This document shows positions 7,940 to 15,876 of a stretch of 21,263 bases of DNA, piece after piece. The first letter of the stretch is position 1. Each line of letters starts with the position of its first letter. Source of the stretch: Candidatus Delongbacteria bacterium (lineage in GTDB: Bacteria > Delongbacteria > UBA4055); contig JAFGUL010000131.1 of the NCBI GenBank assembly GCA_016938535.1, positions 1 to 21,263 on the forward strand. Direction: 5' to 3'. The notes under the pieces are model-generated. The model was not told the DNA's origin and made no database searches. It was given only the letters and a program-made list of their open reading frames with translations. The translations under genes were made by a program, and so were the position numbers.

Positions 7940-7983
7940 GAGCAAATATCAGTTTTTTTGAAAGTAGAACAAAATAAAAAATA

Positions 7984-8012
7984 TTGACTATAAGCATTCG
8001 TTTGGATATATT
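7984..8012 (+). promoter_or_regulatory. Promoter of the long plus-strand operon
   Basis: TTGACT (7984-7989), a 17-base spacer and TATATT (8007-8012) form a near-consensus sigma-70-type promoter. The start is expected near 8019, giving a leader of about 34 bases before the ATG at 8053. It diverges from the tetR promoter within an AT-rich gap of 175 bases that holds no gene. Confidence 0.65.
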
Positions 8013-8037
8013 TAAAGGCTATTAATAAATTAAAATG

Positions 8038-8044
8038 AAGGGGA
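8038..8044 (+). promoter_or_regulatory. Ribosome binding site deciding the 8053 start
   Basis: AAGGGGA lies 8 bases before the ATG at 8053. The upstream in-frame ATG at 8035 has no Shine-Dalgarno-like sequence (only AATAAATTAAA) and would itself overlap this site. I therefore choose 8053. Confidence 0.6.
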
Positions 8045-8052
8045 CAAAAAAT

Positions 8053-8829
8053 ATGAACTTCAGATCAGTATGGACAACAGTTTTGATCATGCTCGTTACA
8101 TTGAACGCTGAGATCATACGGAAAGGAAAGCCTGAAAACCCGAGATTTTATAACGGTGATGTTCAGGTATTCGGAGAAGAAATAGACGGGACTGTTAAAG
8201 CATATTGGGACAGTACAACTGTTTACGGCGAATATAACTATAAAAAAGGAGTTCTTAACGGGCTTCAGAAAGAATATTATTCAGACGGAAAATTGTCTGC
8301 TGAATGGAACATGAAGGATGGAGTAAGGTCAGGAGAAGGAAAAGAGTATTACAGTGACGGCTCGCTTTCATTTCACCGCATTCTTGACGATAACGGGAAC
8401 GGTCTGGGGACGGAATATTATCAGAACGGACTAAAAAAGAGAGAGAGACTGTACCAGAACGGAGTCCAGGTGCATGCAAGCATGCTCAACTGCGATATTA
8501 AAGGCAACAGGTATAAACGGACTGCGGAAGAGCTGTTCTTTGAAGCTCAGGAGTATGCAGCGCAGGGAATGTACGGGCACGCGATCGAGAATTACGAGAA
8601 ATTTCTTAAAGACTATCCCGATAACGAAAAGTGTGAGCAGATAAAGTTCCTCATAGCTTTCACATATCATAACAGCCTGAATGAGAATGAACTTGCAAGA
8701 AAAAATTATGAGGAATTCATTAGAAACTATCCCGAAAGTCCTCTGAGAGTTTCCGCGGAATTCGAGATGGAAAATATTGGAAAAGTAATTGATAATATAG
8801 ACCTGTTCAAGTCTGAAGAGAAGGAATAA
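8053..8829 (+). CDS. Exported protein with MORN-like repeats and TPR-like C-terminus
   Basis: A 258-residue protein from the chosen ATG (a start at 8035 would add six residues). Residues 1-19 (MNFRSVWTTVLIMLVTLNA) look like a signal peptide with cleavage after LNA. Residues about 55-140 contain at least three MORN/YwqK-type repeats with the pattern EYYSDG-x-L: KEYYSDGKLSAEW, KEYYSDGSLSFHR, TEYYQNGLKKRER. Residues about 157-245 form two TPR-like helical pairs (EAQEYAAQGMYGHAIENYEKFL then ARKNYEEFIRNYPESP), resembling the TPR segments of YbgF/BamD-type periplasmic proteins. I infer a periplasmic or surface scaffold protein; no enzymatic motif is visible. It heads the plus-strand operon, and its TAA overlaps the ATG of the MoxR gene by one base (TAATG), so the two may work together. 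Confidence 0.75.
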   Translation: MNFRSVWTTVLIMLVTLNAEIIRKGKPENPRFYNGDVQVFGEEIDGTVKAYWDSTTVYGEYNYKKGVLNGLQKEYYSDGKLSAEWNMKDGVRSGEGKEYYSDGSLSFHRILDDNGNGLGTEYYQNGLKKRERLYQNGVQVHASMLNCDIKGNRYKRTAEELFFEAQEYAAQGMYGHAIENYEKFLKDYPDNEKCEQIKFLIAFTYHNSLNENELARKNYEEFIRNYPESPLRVSAEFEMENIGKVIDNIDLFKSEEKE

Positions 8830-9812
8830 TGAGCGATCTCGAAAAATTAATACAGCTGCAGGAAGCAGGGAAAAGGATAGTCGGGAACGTCAGAAAAAAG
8901 ATCATCGGACAATCCTCGGTTGTCGAGGAGCTGCTTATAGCGATATTTGCCGGCGGACACGTGCTTCTGACCGGAGTTCCCGGACTGGCAAAAACCCTTA
9001 TGATAACTACTCTGGCTCAGTCGATGGACCTTGTGTTCAGAAGGATTCAGTTCACTCCGGACCTCATGCCTTCAGACATCATCGGGACAGAAATACTTGA
9101 GCTAAACAGGTCGACTGGGGAAAAAGAGCTAAAGTTCATTAAAGGCCCAGTGTTCGCCAATATAATTCTGGCTGACGAGATCAACAGGACACCGCCGAAA
9201 ACGCAGTCGGCTCTTCTTCAGGCGACGCAGGAAAAAGAAGTTTCCGTAGGTAACACTACTTTCAGTCTGAGCGAACCTTTTTTCGTTATGGCCACCAGAA
9301 ACCCGATAGAGCAGGAAGGGACTTATCCTCTGCCTGAGGCTCAGCTGGATAGATTCCTGTTCAATCTGATTATTGATTATCCTGATCTGGATTCGGAGAT
9401 CGAGATTGTTGAAAAAACAACTGCGCAGGAGGAAACAGCAGTTGATAAGGTCATAGACGGCTCTGAGATAATGAGTTTCAGGGAGCTTATCAGAAGGATC
9501 CCGGTAACAAGAGCGGTCACCGAGTATGCCGTAAATATGGTCAGATCGTCAAGACCGGAAGACTCAGCCTCGAACAAGTTCATAAAAGATTCTGTCAGCT
9601 GGGGAGCGGGTCCGAGAGCAGGTCAGAATCTGGTAACAGGCGCTAAAATATTTGCCGCGCTGAACGGAAGAAAGACACCTGATTATGAGGATATAAAGCG
9701 TGTGGCCAAACCTGTATTAAGACACAGAATCATACCGAATTTCAGAGCCGAAGCCGAAGGAATTACTTCTGAAACGATCATAGACGAATTAGTTAAACAG
9801 GCCGGAAGATAA
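8829..9812 (+). CDS. MoxR-family AAA+ ATPase
   Basis: A 327-residue AAA+ ATPase of the MoxR branch. Walker A is GVPGLAKT (residues 49-56), Walker B ILADE (113-117) leading into INRTPPKTQSALLQATQE, and sensor 1 lies in FFVMATRNPIEQEGTYPLPE (about 151-170) with AQLDRF following. The C-terminal lid contains GAGPRAGQNLV and ends with RHRIIPNFRAEAEG. MoxR ATPases act as chaperones for maturing metal enzymes or protein complexes and are usually followed by DUF58 and von Willebrand factor A genes. Here hpt follows instead, and the only close candidate partner is the MORN/TPR protein upstream, whose stop overlaps this start. AGAGAAGGA just upstream serves as ribosome binding site. Confidence 0.92.
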   Translation: MSDLEKLIQLQEAGKRIVGNVRKKIIGQSSVVEELLIAIFAGGHVLLTGVPGLAKTLMITTLAQSMDLVFRRIQFTPDLMPSDIIGTEILELNRSTGEKELKFIKGPVFANIILADEINRTPPKTQSALLQATQEKEVSVGNTTFSLSEPFFVMATRNPIEQEGTYPLPEAQLDRFLFNLIIDYPDLDSEIEIVEKTTAQEETAVDKVIDGSEIMSFRELIRRIPVTRAVTEYAVNMVRSSRPEDSASNKFIKDSVSWGAGPRAGQNLVTGAKIFAALNGRKTPDYEDIKRVAKPVLRHRIIPNFRAEAEGITSETIIDELVKQAGR

Positions 9813-9819
9813 AAAGATC

Positions 9820-10356
9820 ATGTCTGATGAGATAAAAATAAAAGACAGGATATTCACCGAACTGTATTCAGAAGAAAAACTGGAAGGACTCATTTCATCA
9901 TGTGTTTCCAAAGTAAGATCTGCGATCGATATCACAAAAGACCTTGTCGTGATCGGAGTACTCAACGGAGGGATACCTTTATGCAACGACATAGTCTTTT
10001 CGTTATCCGAGAACGTGACAGTTGATTATGTCAAAGCTGTAAGTTACGGGAATTCTTTAAGATCCTCGGGAGAAGTGAAACTGCTTCTGGATTCAGTCAC
10101 GGATGTAAGCGGGAAAGCAGTTCTGATAGTGGATGACATTATTGACACGGGAAGGACTGTCAGCTTCCTCAAAGATCATTTTACGGCTAAAGGAGCCCAA
10201 AAAGTGATGATATGCTCACTTTTCTATAAACGCAACGGTCTATTTCCCGAACCCGACTTTTTCGGAGCGGAGATAGAAGATCAGTTCATAGTCGGATACG
10301 GCCTGGACTACGCCGGCAAAGGCAGGAACCTGAGAAAAATATTAAAACTAAAGTAA
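9820..10356 (+). CDS. hpt: Hypoxanthine phosphoribosyltransferase
   Basis: A 178-residue cytoplasmic purine-salvage enzyme making IMP (and probably GMP) from PRPP and the free base. The PRPP motif VLIVDDIIDTGRT is at residues 101-113 with the paired Asp. The diphosphate loop VIGVLNGGIPL is at 44-54, the flexible loop includes VSYGNSL (74-80), the purine-contacting Lys sits in SLFYKRNG (133-140), and the C-terminal FIVGYGLDYAGKGRNL (156-171) is diagnostic of bacterial Hpt. The length is normal. It lies directly before ftsH, an order also known from Firmicutes (tilS-hpt-ftsH); no tilS is present here. Its ribosome binding site is weak, which suggests reliance on coupling to the moxR reading only 7 bases away. 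Confidence 0.93.
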   Translation: MSDEIKIKDRIFTELYSEEKLEGLISSCVSKVRSAIDITKDLVVIGVLNGGIPLCNDIVFSLSENVTVDYVKAVSYGNSLRSSGEVKLLLDSVTDVSGKAVLIVDDIIDTGRTVSFLKDHFTAKGAQKVMICSLFYKRNGLFPEPDFFGAEIEDQFIVGYGLDYAGKGRNLRKILKLK

Positions 10357-10366
10357 CTACGGAGCT

Positions 10367-12415
10367 TTGAATAAATTTATGGAAGAAGACAAAAACACTG
10401 AAGATGAAAAGAACGGAAAAGAAAAAGAGACCGAGCAGGAGATCATCAAAAGGATGAAAAAGATCCAGGATGATAAATCGAAGAGAAGGCCTGACGGTAA
10501 GCGCGGAATGAAACAGGAAGATGAAGGTGTCTTCTGGAAGAAAGGTTCCAAAACTTTCATGATCTGGATGATAGTTATCGCGGCCGCGCTGATACTGATC
10601 AATCTGTTCGAAAAGGACGGCAAGACCGCTGAACTGGAGTATAATGAGTTCACAGGTTACCTTGACGATATTAAGACCATAAATATTACGAATGTAGGTT
10701 CCAATGCAGAGATATCCGGAGAATTCTCAAAACCGATGTCTATATCTTCAAAAGGGGGTCAGAAGTTTTCCAGGTTCACTCTTGTTGTTCCGTCAGTAAC
10801 TAAAGAGACGGCTGATGAATGGACTCAGAAAGGCATTAAGGTCAGAATGCAGAGGGAGCAGTACGGTGTGGGGGATTTTCTAATTTCCATGATCCCGTGG
10901 GTGCTTTTTATAGTTCTGTGGTTCTGGCTTCTCAGGAGAATGCAGGGAGGAGGAGCCCAGGGTGGCGGTAAGGGTATTTTTACATTCGGAAAAAGCAGAG
11001 CAAGACTAGTAGACAATACAAAAAATAAGATAACTTTCAAAGATGTTGCGGGAGCGGATGAGGCAAAAGAGGAACTTACAGAAGTTATAGATTTCTTAAA
11101 GGAACCCGTTAAATTTTCCGAAATGGGTGCGAAAGTTCCTAAGGGTGTTCTTCTTACAGGTCCTCCCGGAACCGGTAAAACACTCTTGGCTAAAGCGGTC
11201 GCCGGCGAAGCAGGAGTGCCGTTCTTCAGCATCAGCGGTGCGGATTTCGTTGAAATGTTCGTAGGAGTCGGAGCTTCGAGAGTGAGAGACCTTTTCGAGC
11301 AGAGTAAAAAAAGCGCACCGTGCATTCTCTTCGTTGATGAACTTGATGCTGTAGGAAGACACAGGGGTACAGGTATAGGCGGCGGAAACGATGAAAGGGA
11401 GCAGACGCTTAACCAGCTTCTTGTAGAGATGGACGGATTCGGCACGGAAGATAATGTGATAGTTATAGCCGCTACCAACAGACCGGACGTACTTGATCCG
11501 GCACTTCTCCGTCCGGGCAGATTCGACAGGCATGTTGTTGTAGATTATCCAGACGTCAGGGCAAGAGAAGCGATTTTGAAAGTTCACGCCAAGAAGATAA
11601 AAATGATTAAAGATATTGATCTATCCTCTATTGCCAAAGGAACACCCGGTATGAGCGGGGCGGACCTTGCGGGAATCATAAACGAATCTGCGCTTTTCGC
11701 CGCCAGAAAGGGTAAAAAGTCTGTTGATATTACCGACATCGAGGATGCCAAAGATAAGATAATGATGGGGGTCGAAAGAAAGTCCGCCGTAATAAATGAG
11801 GCTGAAAAGAAGATAACCGCCTATCACGAAGCGGGGCATGTTCTAATAGCGAAAATGACGGAAGGAAGCGATCCGGTCCATAAGGTTACGATAATTCCCA
11901 GGGGCAGAGCTATGGGACTTACACATTATCTCCCGATAGAGGAAAAACATTCGTATTCAAAAACATACATTTTCAGTAAACTTCTTCATCTTTTCGGAGG
12001 ACGGGTAGCGGAAGAGCTGATATTCAACGATATTACCACCGGCGCTTCAAATGATATTGAAAGAGCAACTGACATCGCAAGGAAGATGGTCTGCGAGTGG
12101 GGTATGAGCGAAGAGATCGGGCCGATACATTACGGAGTTAAAAACGACAACCCGTTCCTCGGCAAAGAGCTTACACGCACAACAAGTATTTCAGAAGAGA
12201 TCGGTAAAAAGATAGATACCGCGGTACAGAAAATAATATTTACCGCTCTTGCAAAAACAAGAGAAGTTCTGACTCAGAACATAGGTCTCCTTCACAAGCT
12301 GGCTGAAGCACTGCTGGAAAAAGAAACGCTTACCGGATCTCAGATCGACGAACTGGTGGGAATAAGCGCAAATACTTCAAAAATTAACGGACATGATGTT
12401 ATAAATGGTATTTAA
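10367..12415 (+). CDS. ftsH: ATP-dependent zinc metalloprotease FtsH
   Basis: A 682-residue membrane-anchored AAA protease that degrades misfolded membrane proteins and short-lived regulators. In order: a highly charged cytoplasmic N-terminal extension (about residues 1-58, rich in K, E and D), TM1 (63-81), a periplasmic domain (82-168), TM2 (171-190), Walker A GPPGTGKT (265-272), Walker B ILFVDE (320-325), the second region of homology [20 protein letters not shown] (371-390), the zinc site HEAGH (487-491) and the third ligand Asp563 in [11 protein letters not shown]. All catalytic residues are present. The start is uncertain: TTG at 10367 is only 2 bases from GGAG (10361-10364), while the in-frame ATG at 10379 is 14 bases from it. 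The ATG would give 678 residues. folP begins inside its 3' end. Confidence 0.96.
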   Translation: MNKFMEEDKNTEDEKNGKEKETEQEIIKRMKKIQDDKSKRRPDGKRGMKQEDEGVFWKKGSKTFMIWMIVIAAALILINLFEKDGKTAELEYNEFTGYLDDIKTINITNVGSNAEISGEFSKPMSISSKGGQKFSRFTLVVPSVTKETADEWTQKGIKVRMQREQYGVGDFLISMIPWVLFIVLWFWLLRRMQGGGAQGGGKGIFTFGKSRARLVDNTKNKITFKDVAGADEAKEELTEVIDFLKEPVKFSEMGAKVPKGVLLTGPPGTGKTLLAKAVAGEAGVPFFSISGADFVEMFVGVGASRVRDLFEQSKKSAPCILFVDELDAVGRHRGTGIGGGNDEREQTLNQLLVEMDGFGTEDNVIVIAATNRPDVLDPALLRPGRFDRHVVVDYPDVRAREAILKVHAKKIKMIKDIDLSSIAKGTPGMSGADLAGIINESALFAARKGKKSVDITDIEDAKDKIMMGVERKSAVINEAEKKITAYHEAGHVLIAKMTEGSDPVHKVTIIPRGRAMGLTHYLPIEEKHSYSKTYIFSKLLHLFGGRVAEELIFNDITTGASNDIERATDIARKMVCEWGMSEEIGPIHYGVKNDNPFLGKELTRTTSISEEIGKKIDTAVQKIIFTALAKTREVLTQNIGLLHKLAEALLEKETLTGSQIDELVGISANTSKINGHDVINGI

Positions 12416-13265
12416 AGCCGGGTGTAAATATTTTGATACTGAGAAGAAACCTTTAATAATGGGAATTCTCAATGTTACGCCTGATTCTTTTTCTGACGGG
12501 GGTATGTATGAGGATGCAGATTCTGCGGCAGAAAGATGTATGCAGATGATATCGGAAGGGGCGGATATTATCGACATCGGCGGTGAATCTTCAAGACCCG
12601 GTTCAAAAAGAGTTTCATCGAACGATGAGATAGAAAGGATAGTTCCCGTTATCAAGAGAATAAGAGAGCAGTCCGATGTATGTATAAGCGTGGATACTTA
12701 TAAGGCTGACGTGGCTGAGGCGGCTTTGACAGAGGGAGCGGACATGATAAATAATATTTACGGTGCTGAACCGTGTCCGGATCTTTTGAGGATCGCAGCT
12801 TCTCACTCGGCCGGATTATGCCTGATGCACATGAGAGGTGAACCAGGTACAATGCAGGATGAAACAGGATATTGCGACATTATTAATGAAATTTATTCGG
12901 CTCTCAGAGATTCTTACGAGAAAGCTCTGCTTGCAGGAATATCGGGAGATTCAATTATCATCGATCCCGGAATAGGATTTGGCAAATCGGTTGAAGGTAA
13001 TCTCAGTCTTATCAGAAATATAGGTTATTTCAAAAGTATAGGATGTCCTGTATTGATCGGCGTTTCAAGAAAAAGTTTTATCGGAAAGATACTTGATAAT
13101 GATACTGAGGGCAGACTGACAGGAACGATCGCCGCTAACACGGCTGCATATATATTCGGAGCTGAAATTTTCCGTGTTCACGACGTGAAAGAAAATGCCG
13201 AAGCGCTTAATATTGCCCGTTCGATATTAAAGATAAATGCGGAAAAAACAGGGAGGACCTTCTGA
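12405..13265 (+). CDS. folP: Dihydropteroate synthase
   Basis: A 286-residue folate enzyme that joins p-aminobenzoate to 6-hydroxymethyl-dihydropterin diphosphate. All family blocks are visible: MGILNVTPDSFSDGG (residues 19-33), IIDIGGESSRPGS (55-67), SVDTYKADVAEAAL and INNIYG, MHMRGEPGTMQ, IIDPGIGFGKS, VLIGVSRKSFIG and the C-terminal RVHDVKENAEAL. These cover the pterin and pABA/sulfonamide-contact loops, and nothing suggests loss of function. The ATG lies 11 bases inside ftsH in another frame without a clear Shine-Dalgarno sequence, so translation is probably coupled. hpt-ftsH followed by folate genes echoes an arrangement known in Bacillus-type genomes. Its TGA overlaps the inferred CTG start of the glycosyltransferase. 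Confidence 0.95.
   Translation: MVFKAGCKYFDTEKKPLIMGILNVTPDSFSDGGMYEDADSAAERCMQMISEGADIIDIGGESSRPGSKRVSSNDEIERIVPVIKRIREQSDVCISVDTYKADVAEAALTEGADMINNIYGAEPCPDLLRIAASHSAGLCLMHMRGEPGTMQDETGYCDIINEIYSALRDSYEKALLAGISGDSIIIDPGIGFGKSVEGNLSLIRNIGYFKSIGCPVLIGVSRKSFIGKILDNDTEGRLTGTIAANTAAYIFGAEIFRVHDVKENAEALNIARSILKINAEKTGRTF
13251..13256 (+). promoter_or_regulatory. Ribosome binding site supporting a CTG start
   Basis: GGGAGG ends 5 bases before CTG at 13262. The alternative in-frame GTG at 13274 is 17 bases away and would remove part of the first beta strand of the glycosyltransferase. The site lies inside the folP 3' end. Confidence 0.6.
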
Positions 13266-14191
13266 AATTCTCAGTGATAATACCATGCTTCAATGCAGAG
13301 GACACTTTGTACAGATGCGTGGATGCGGTTCAGTCGGTAGATTATCCGAAAGAGGATTTTGAAGTGATCATTGTGAACAACGGGTCTACGGACAGGACGT
13401 ACAGGATCGCAACTGGTTATGACGTAAGAGTGATCGGGAAAAGGAAAAATGTAAGATATTCCGAGGCAATGGCGATCGGTGCAAAGAATTCGCGATACGA
13501 TAACCTTCTTTTCGTGGATCAGAGGACCGTAGTCAGAAAAGATATACTGAAAAATATCGAAACTCTGAATTACAGTCCCATTATGTCCGGCGAGCTCAAC
13601 ATGGATAAATACAGGTCGGACCACGATACTTTCATGTATCAGATATACTCAAGGCTTTACAGTCCTCACTTTCCGCAGAGCCGCTACAAAAATGAATTAT
13701 GGATAACAAAAAAGAATTTCAGAAAAGTAAGTAAGAATAAGGCTATGCTGTTCGTTGAGAAGGAACTTTTCAATAAGCTGGTGGAAAAGGGTTTTGATTT
13801 TGACGGAGGAAGCGATGATATTTTCAGAAAAATAGTTTACGATCTTAATTACAGGATATTATCTCATACCGATGTGAATGTGCAGTTTATCGGCGATCTG
13901 AAGGTCAAAACAAACAGAGAGATAGTTGAGAACGGTTTCAGGTGGGCAAAACGATACCTGAGAAAATTCAACATATTCTCTTTTTTATACTACAGCCTCC
14001 ATATTTCACTGATCATCGTTATAGCTGCATATATTAATTATGCACTCCCGGTTCTTATCCTGATATATCTTCTCTTTCTGGTTTATCTTTCAGATTCAAA
14101 AAAAGATTTCTGGATAATGTTCAAATCGGCACCCGGTGAAATAATAAGGTTCTATATCGGAACGATAAAATTTCTTACCGGCAGATCATGA
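13262..14191 (+). CDS. Membrane-associated family 2 glycosyltransferase
   Basis: About 309 residues if started at CTG 13262; GTG 13274 would give 305. I prefer CTG because it has the ribosome binding site, overlaps the folP stop (CTGA) and completes the GT-A opening strand KFSVIIPCFNAEDTLYRCV (residues 2-20). The nucleotide-sugar motif EVIIVNNGSTDRTY is at about 34-47. The site expected to be D-x-D reads FVDQRTVV (D86-Q87-R88), so the second acidic residue is absent. The C-terminal part has one or two hydrophobic helices (about residues 240-280) that would hold it at the inner membrane. Dodecaprenyl- or other lipid-linked acceptors would fit, but neither donor nor acceptor can be read from sequence. 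It starts the membrane-lipid-like part of the operon and overlaps the next gene (ATGA). Confidence 0.82.
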   Translation: MKFSVIIPCFNAEDTLYRCVDAVQSVDYPKEDFEVIIVNNGSTDRTYRIATGYDVRVIGKRKNVRYSEAMAIGAKNSRYDNLLFVDQRTVVRKDILKNIETLNYSPIMSGELNMDKYRSDHDTFMYQIYSRLYSPHFPQSRYKNELWITKKNFRKVSKNKAMLFVEKELFNKLVEKGFDFDGGSDDIFRKIVYDLNYRILSHTDVNVQFIGDLKVKTNREIVENGFRWAKRYLRKFNIFSFLYYSLHISLIIVIAAYINYALPVLILIYLLFLVYLSDSKKDFWIMFKSAPGEIIRFYIGTIKFLTGRS

Positions 14192-15876
14192 AAAAGTACG
14201 ATCCTTTATTAATATTTGTTTTAATGCTGTCAATATATATTCTTTTTTCAAATCAGAGAATAACAACATCGATGGATGTAGATGTTCTCAGGTATGCATC
14301 GAACTGGATCGAGACAGGCAGTATGGGTTCAGAGCAGAAACTCTCGGCAGGAGTAGCATACAGTCCCAAGACAGGACTTTTCTATGCAATGGAAGGATTG
14401 GGCATAATCGCCCCCCTGGCTTTTTTTATAAAAGCTTCAAATACATTCAGTAGTGACTCAAATTTCATTATGTATATTTTCAATCAGTTCTTTGCGGCTC
14501 TGGCTTCAATGTTCATATTTCTTATCTTCAGATTGTTCTTAAGTGCAAGAAAATCTTTTTTTTATACTGTTCTTTTTGCATTGGGGACACCTCTTTTCGT
14601 ACATTCAAAATATCTTCTGCCTGAACCGGTTACGCTGCTTAGTATTTCGATATCGTTTTATTATCTGCTTAAATACAGAAGGCATAAGAAGCCTGTGTAT
14701 ATGTTCTTTTCCGGTTTGAGCTCAGGTTATACTCTTCTGGCGAGACCCGACGCGCCGATCTTTGCGGTTTTATTTTCTCTTCTCGCTGTCTATACAGTTT
14801 ACAGAATTTCGGGAAAAGATACTGTAAGGTCATTAGTATTTTACACCGCGGGCTTTTTTATATTTGCAGCTTTGTTTGGCTTTACGAATTACTACAGATT
14901 CGGATCGGTCATTGAATCGGGATACACTTTAGACAGGAACGAAGTCAGGCAGTCGCTTGAAAAAAATCTTCCTGAAACCTACCGTAAGTTTGAAAGCGCC
15001 GCGAGACTTGTTGAGAGAGAAGATCCCACCGATGATAATTATAAAGAAGCATTGAGATATTATAACCGTTTTCAGTCCCAGCAGAAATTTCTTGAAGAAA
15101 CGAATAAAGTACTGTCAGAGTACGGAGACAAGAATACTGCATTCTATACCAGCGGCCCCCTCAATTTTATTAACGGTATTTACCTTATTCTTTTTGCTCC
15201 GAACAGGTCGATATTCTTTTTATCTCCTTTCATGATCATCCTCCTGATCTCTTTACGGAGTTTTTTCAGAAGGCTAAAAACTGAGTTGATCCTGGTAGGT
15301 ACCATTATAACAGGTTACATTGTGCTTTACGCATTAAGAGCTCCGTTGAGTTATGCGGGAAGTGCCGCTTGGGGAGTGAGATATCTTCTTCCGGTCTATC
15401 CGGTACTTTTCATCAGCGTGATCTTCTATGAAAGATCGGAATTTTCACGAAAAACAGCAGTCAGAACGACATTTTATGCACTGTGTATTATTTCTGTACT
15501 TTTCCAGCTGATCGGCTCAGGCGTGAACTATCAGTCTGTTCAGATGCCTCTTGAGTATAAGGCGAAGCAGGTCTACGGAACTTCCGACATGACATGGGCG
15601 CATGAATCAAGAAAAAGTATGATGACGGATTTTTCAAGTTCGCTGCTTCTAAATAACATCAGAATAATGACCGGTAATATGACTCCTGAACAAAAGGCTT
15701 ACGGAGTAGAAGGAGGCCCCAACGACTGGTTCTTTCTGCAGGTGATGACCGGGAAGGGCCGTCTTGTAGAGGGAAAGGACACAGGCTCATTCAAAGCCCT
15801 GCTTTTTCTTCTCCTTATTTCGGTTGCCGGATCCGGATACTTATTATACAGATCAACATCTGCGGAGAATAAATGA
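14188..15876 (+). CDS. Polytopic GT-C-type glycosyltransferase (GT39/ArnT-like)
   Basis: A 562-residue inner-membrane protein with about 10-12 predicted hydrophobic segments. The first helix (9-22) is followed by a loop containing SMDVDVLRYA (residues 28-37), where GT-C enzymes place their catalytic acidic residue. Helices follow near 97-118, 124-140, 148-162, 185-206, 215-232, 328-356 and others. Residues NYYRFGSVIESGY (234-246) and FAPNRSIFFLSP (336-347) resemble conserved loops of bacterial dolichyl-phosphate-mannose-transferase-like proteins. Such enzymes transfer sugar from a polyprenyl-phosphate carrier on the periplasmic side. Between these loops is a hydrophilic insert (about 246-325), longer than in relatives I know. 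It overlaps both neighbours by 4 bases. The upstream GT2 could make its polyprenyl-phosphate-sugar donor. Family call is good; substrate unknown. Confidence 0.75.
   Translation: MKKYDPLLIFVLMLSIYILFSNQRITTSMDVDVLRYASNWIETGSMGSEQKLSAGVAYSPKTGLFYAMEGLGIIAPLAFFIKASNTFSSDSNFIMYIFNQFFAALASMFIFLIFRLFLSARKSFFYTVLFALGTPLFVHSKYLLPEPVTLLSISISFYYLLKYRRHKKPVYMFFSGLSSGYTLLARPDAPIFAVLFSLLAVYTVYRISGKDTVRSLVFYTAGFFIFAALFGFTNYYRFGSVIESGYTLDRNEVRQSLEKNLPETYRKFESAARLVEREDPTDDNYKEALRYYNRFQSQQKFLEETNKVLSEYGDKNTAFYTSGPLNFINGIYLILFAPNRSIFFLSPFMIILLISLRSFFRRLKTELILVGTIITGYIVLYALRAPLSYAGSAAWGVRYLLPVYPVLFISVIFYERSEFSRKTAVRTTFYALCIISVLFQLIGSGVNYQSVQMPLEYKAKQVYGTSDMTWAHESRKSMMTDFSSSLLLNNIRIMTGNMTPEQKAYGVEGGPNDWFFLQVMTGKGRLVEGKDTGSFKALLFLLLISVAGSGYLLYRSTSAENK

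Noticed and set aside
7860..8034. AT-rich gap with A- and T-runs as a possible origin, attachment site or small RNA
   Set aside because: The two divergent promoters and the operator-like repeat explain the composition. I see no DnaA-box cluster, no direct repeats of attachment-site type and no stable hairpin with a terminator.
8200..8480. MORN-like protein as a YwqK-type antitoxin of a toxin-antitoxin pair
   Set aside because: The repeats resemble those annotated under that name, but this protein has a signal peptide and a TPR end, and no toxin-like gene is adjacent. The antitoxin label would mislead.
10825..11478. Minus-strand open frame of 217 codons inside ftsH
   Set aside because: It is antisense to the conserved AAA domain. 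Its composition (Ser- and Pro-rich) is what the complement of FtsH codons gives, with no start signal or family match.
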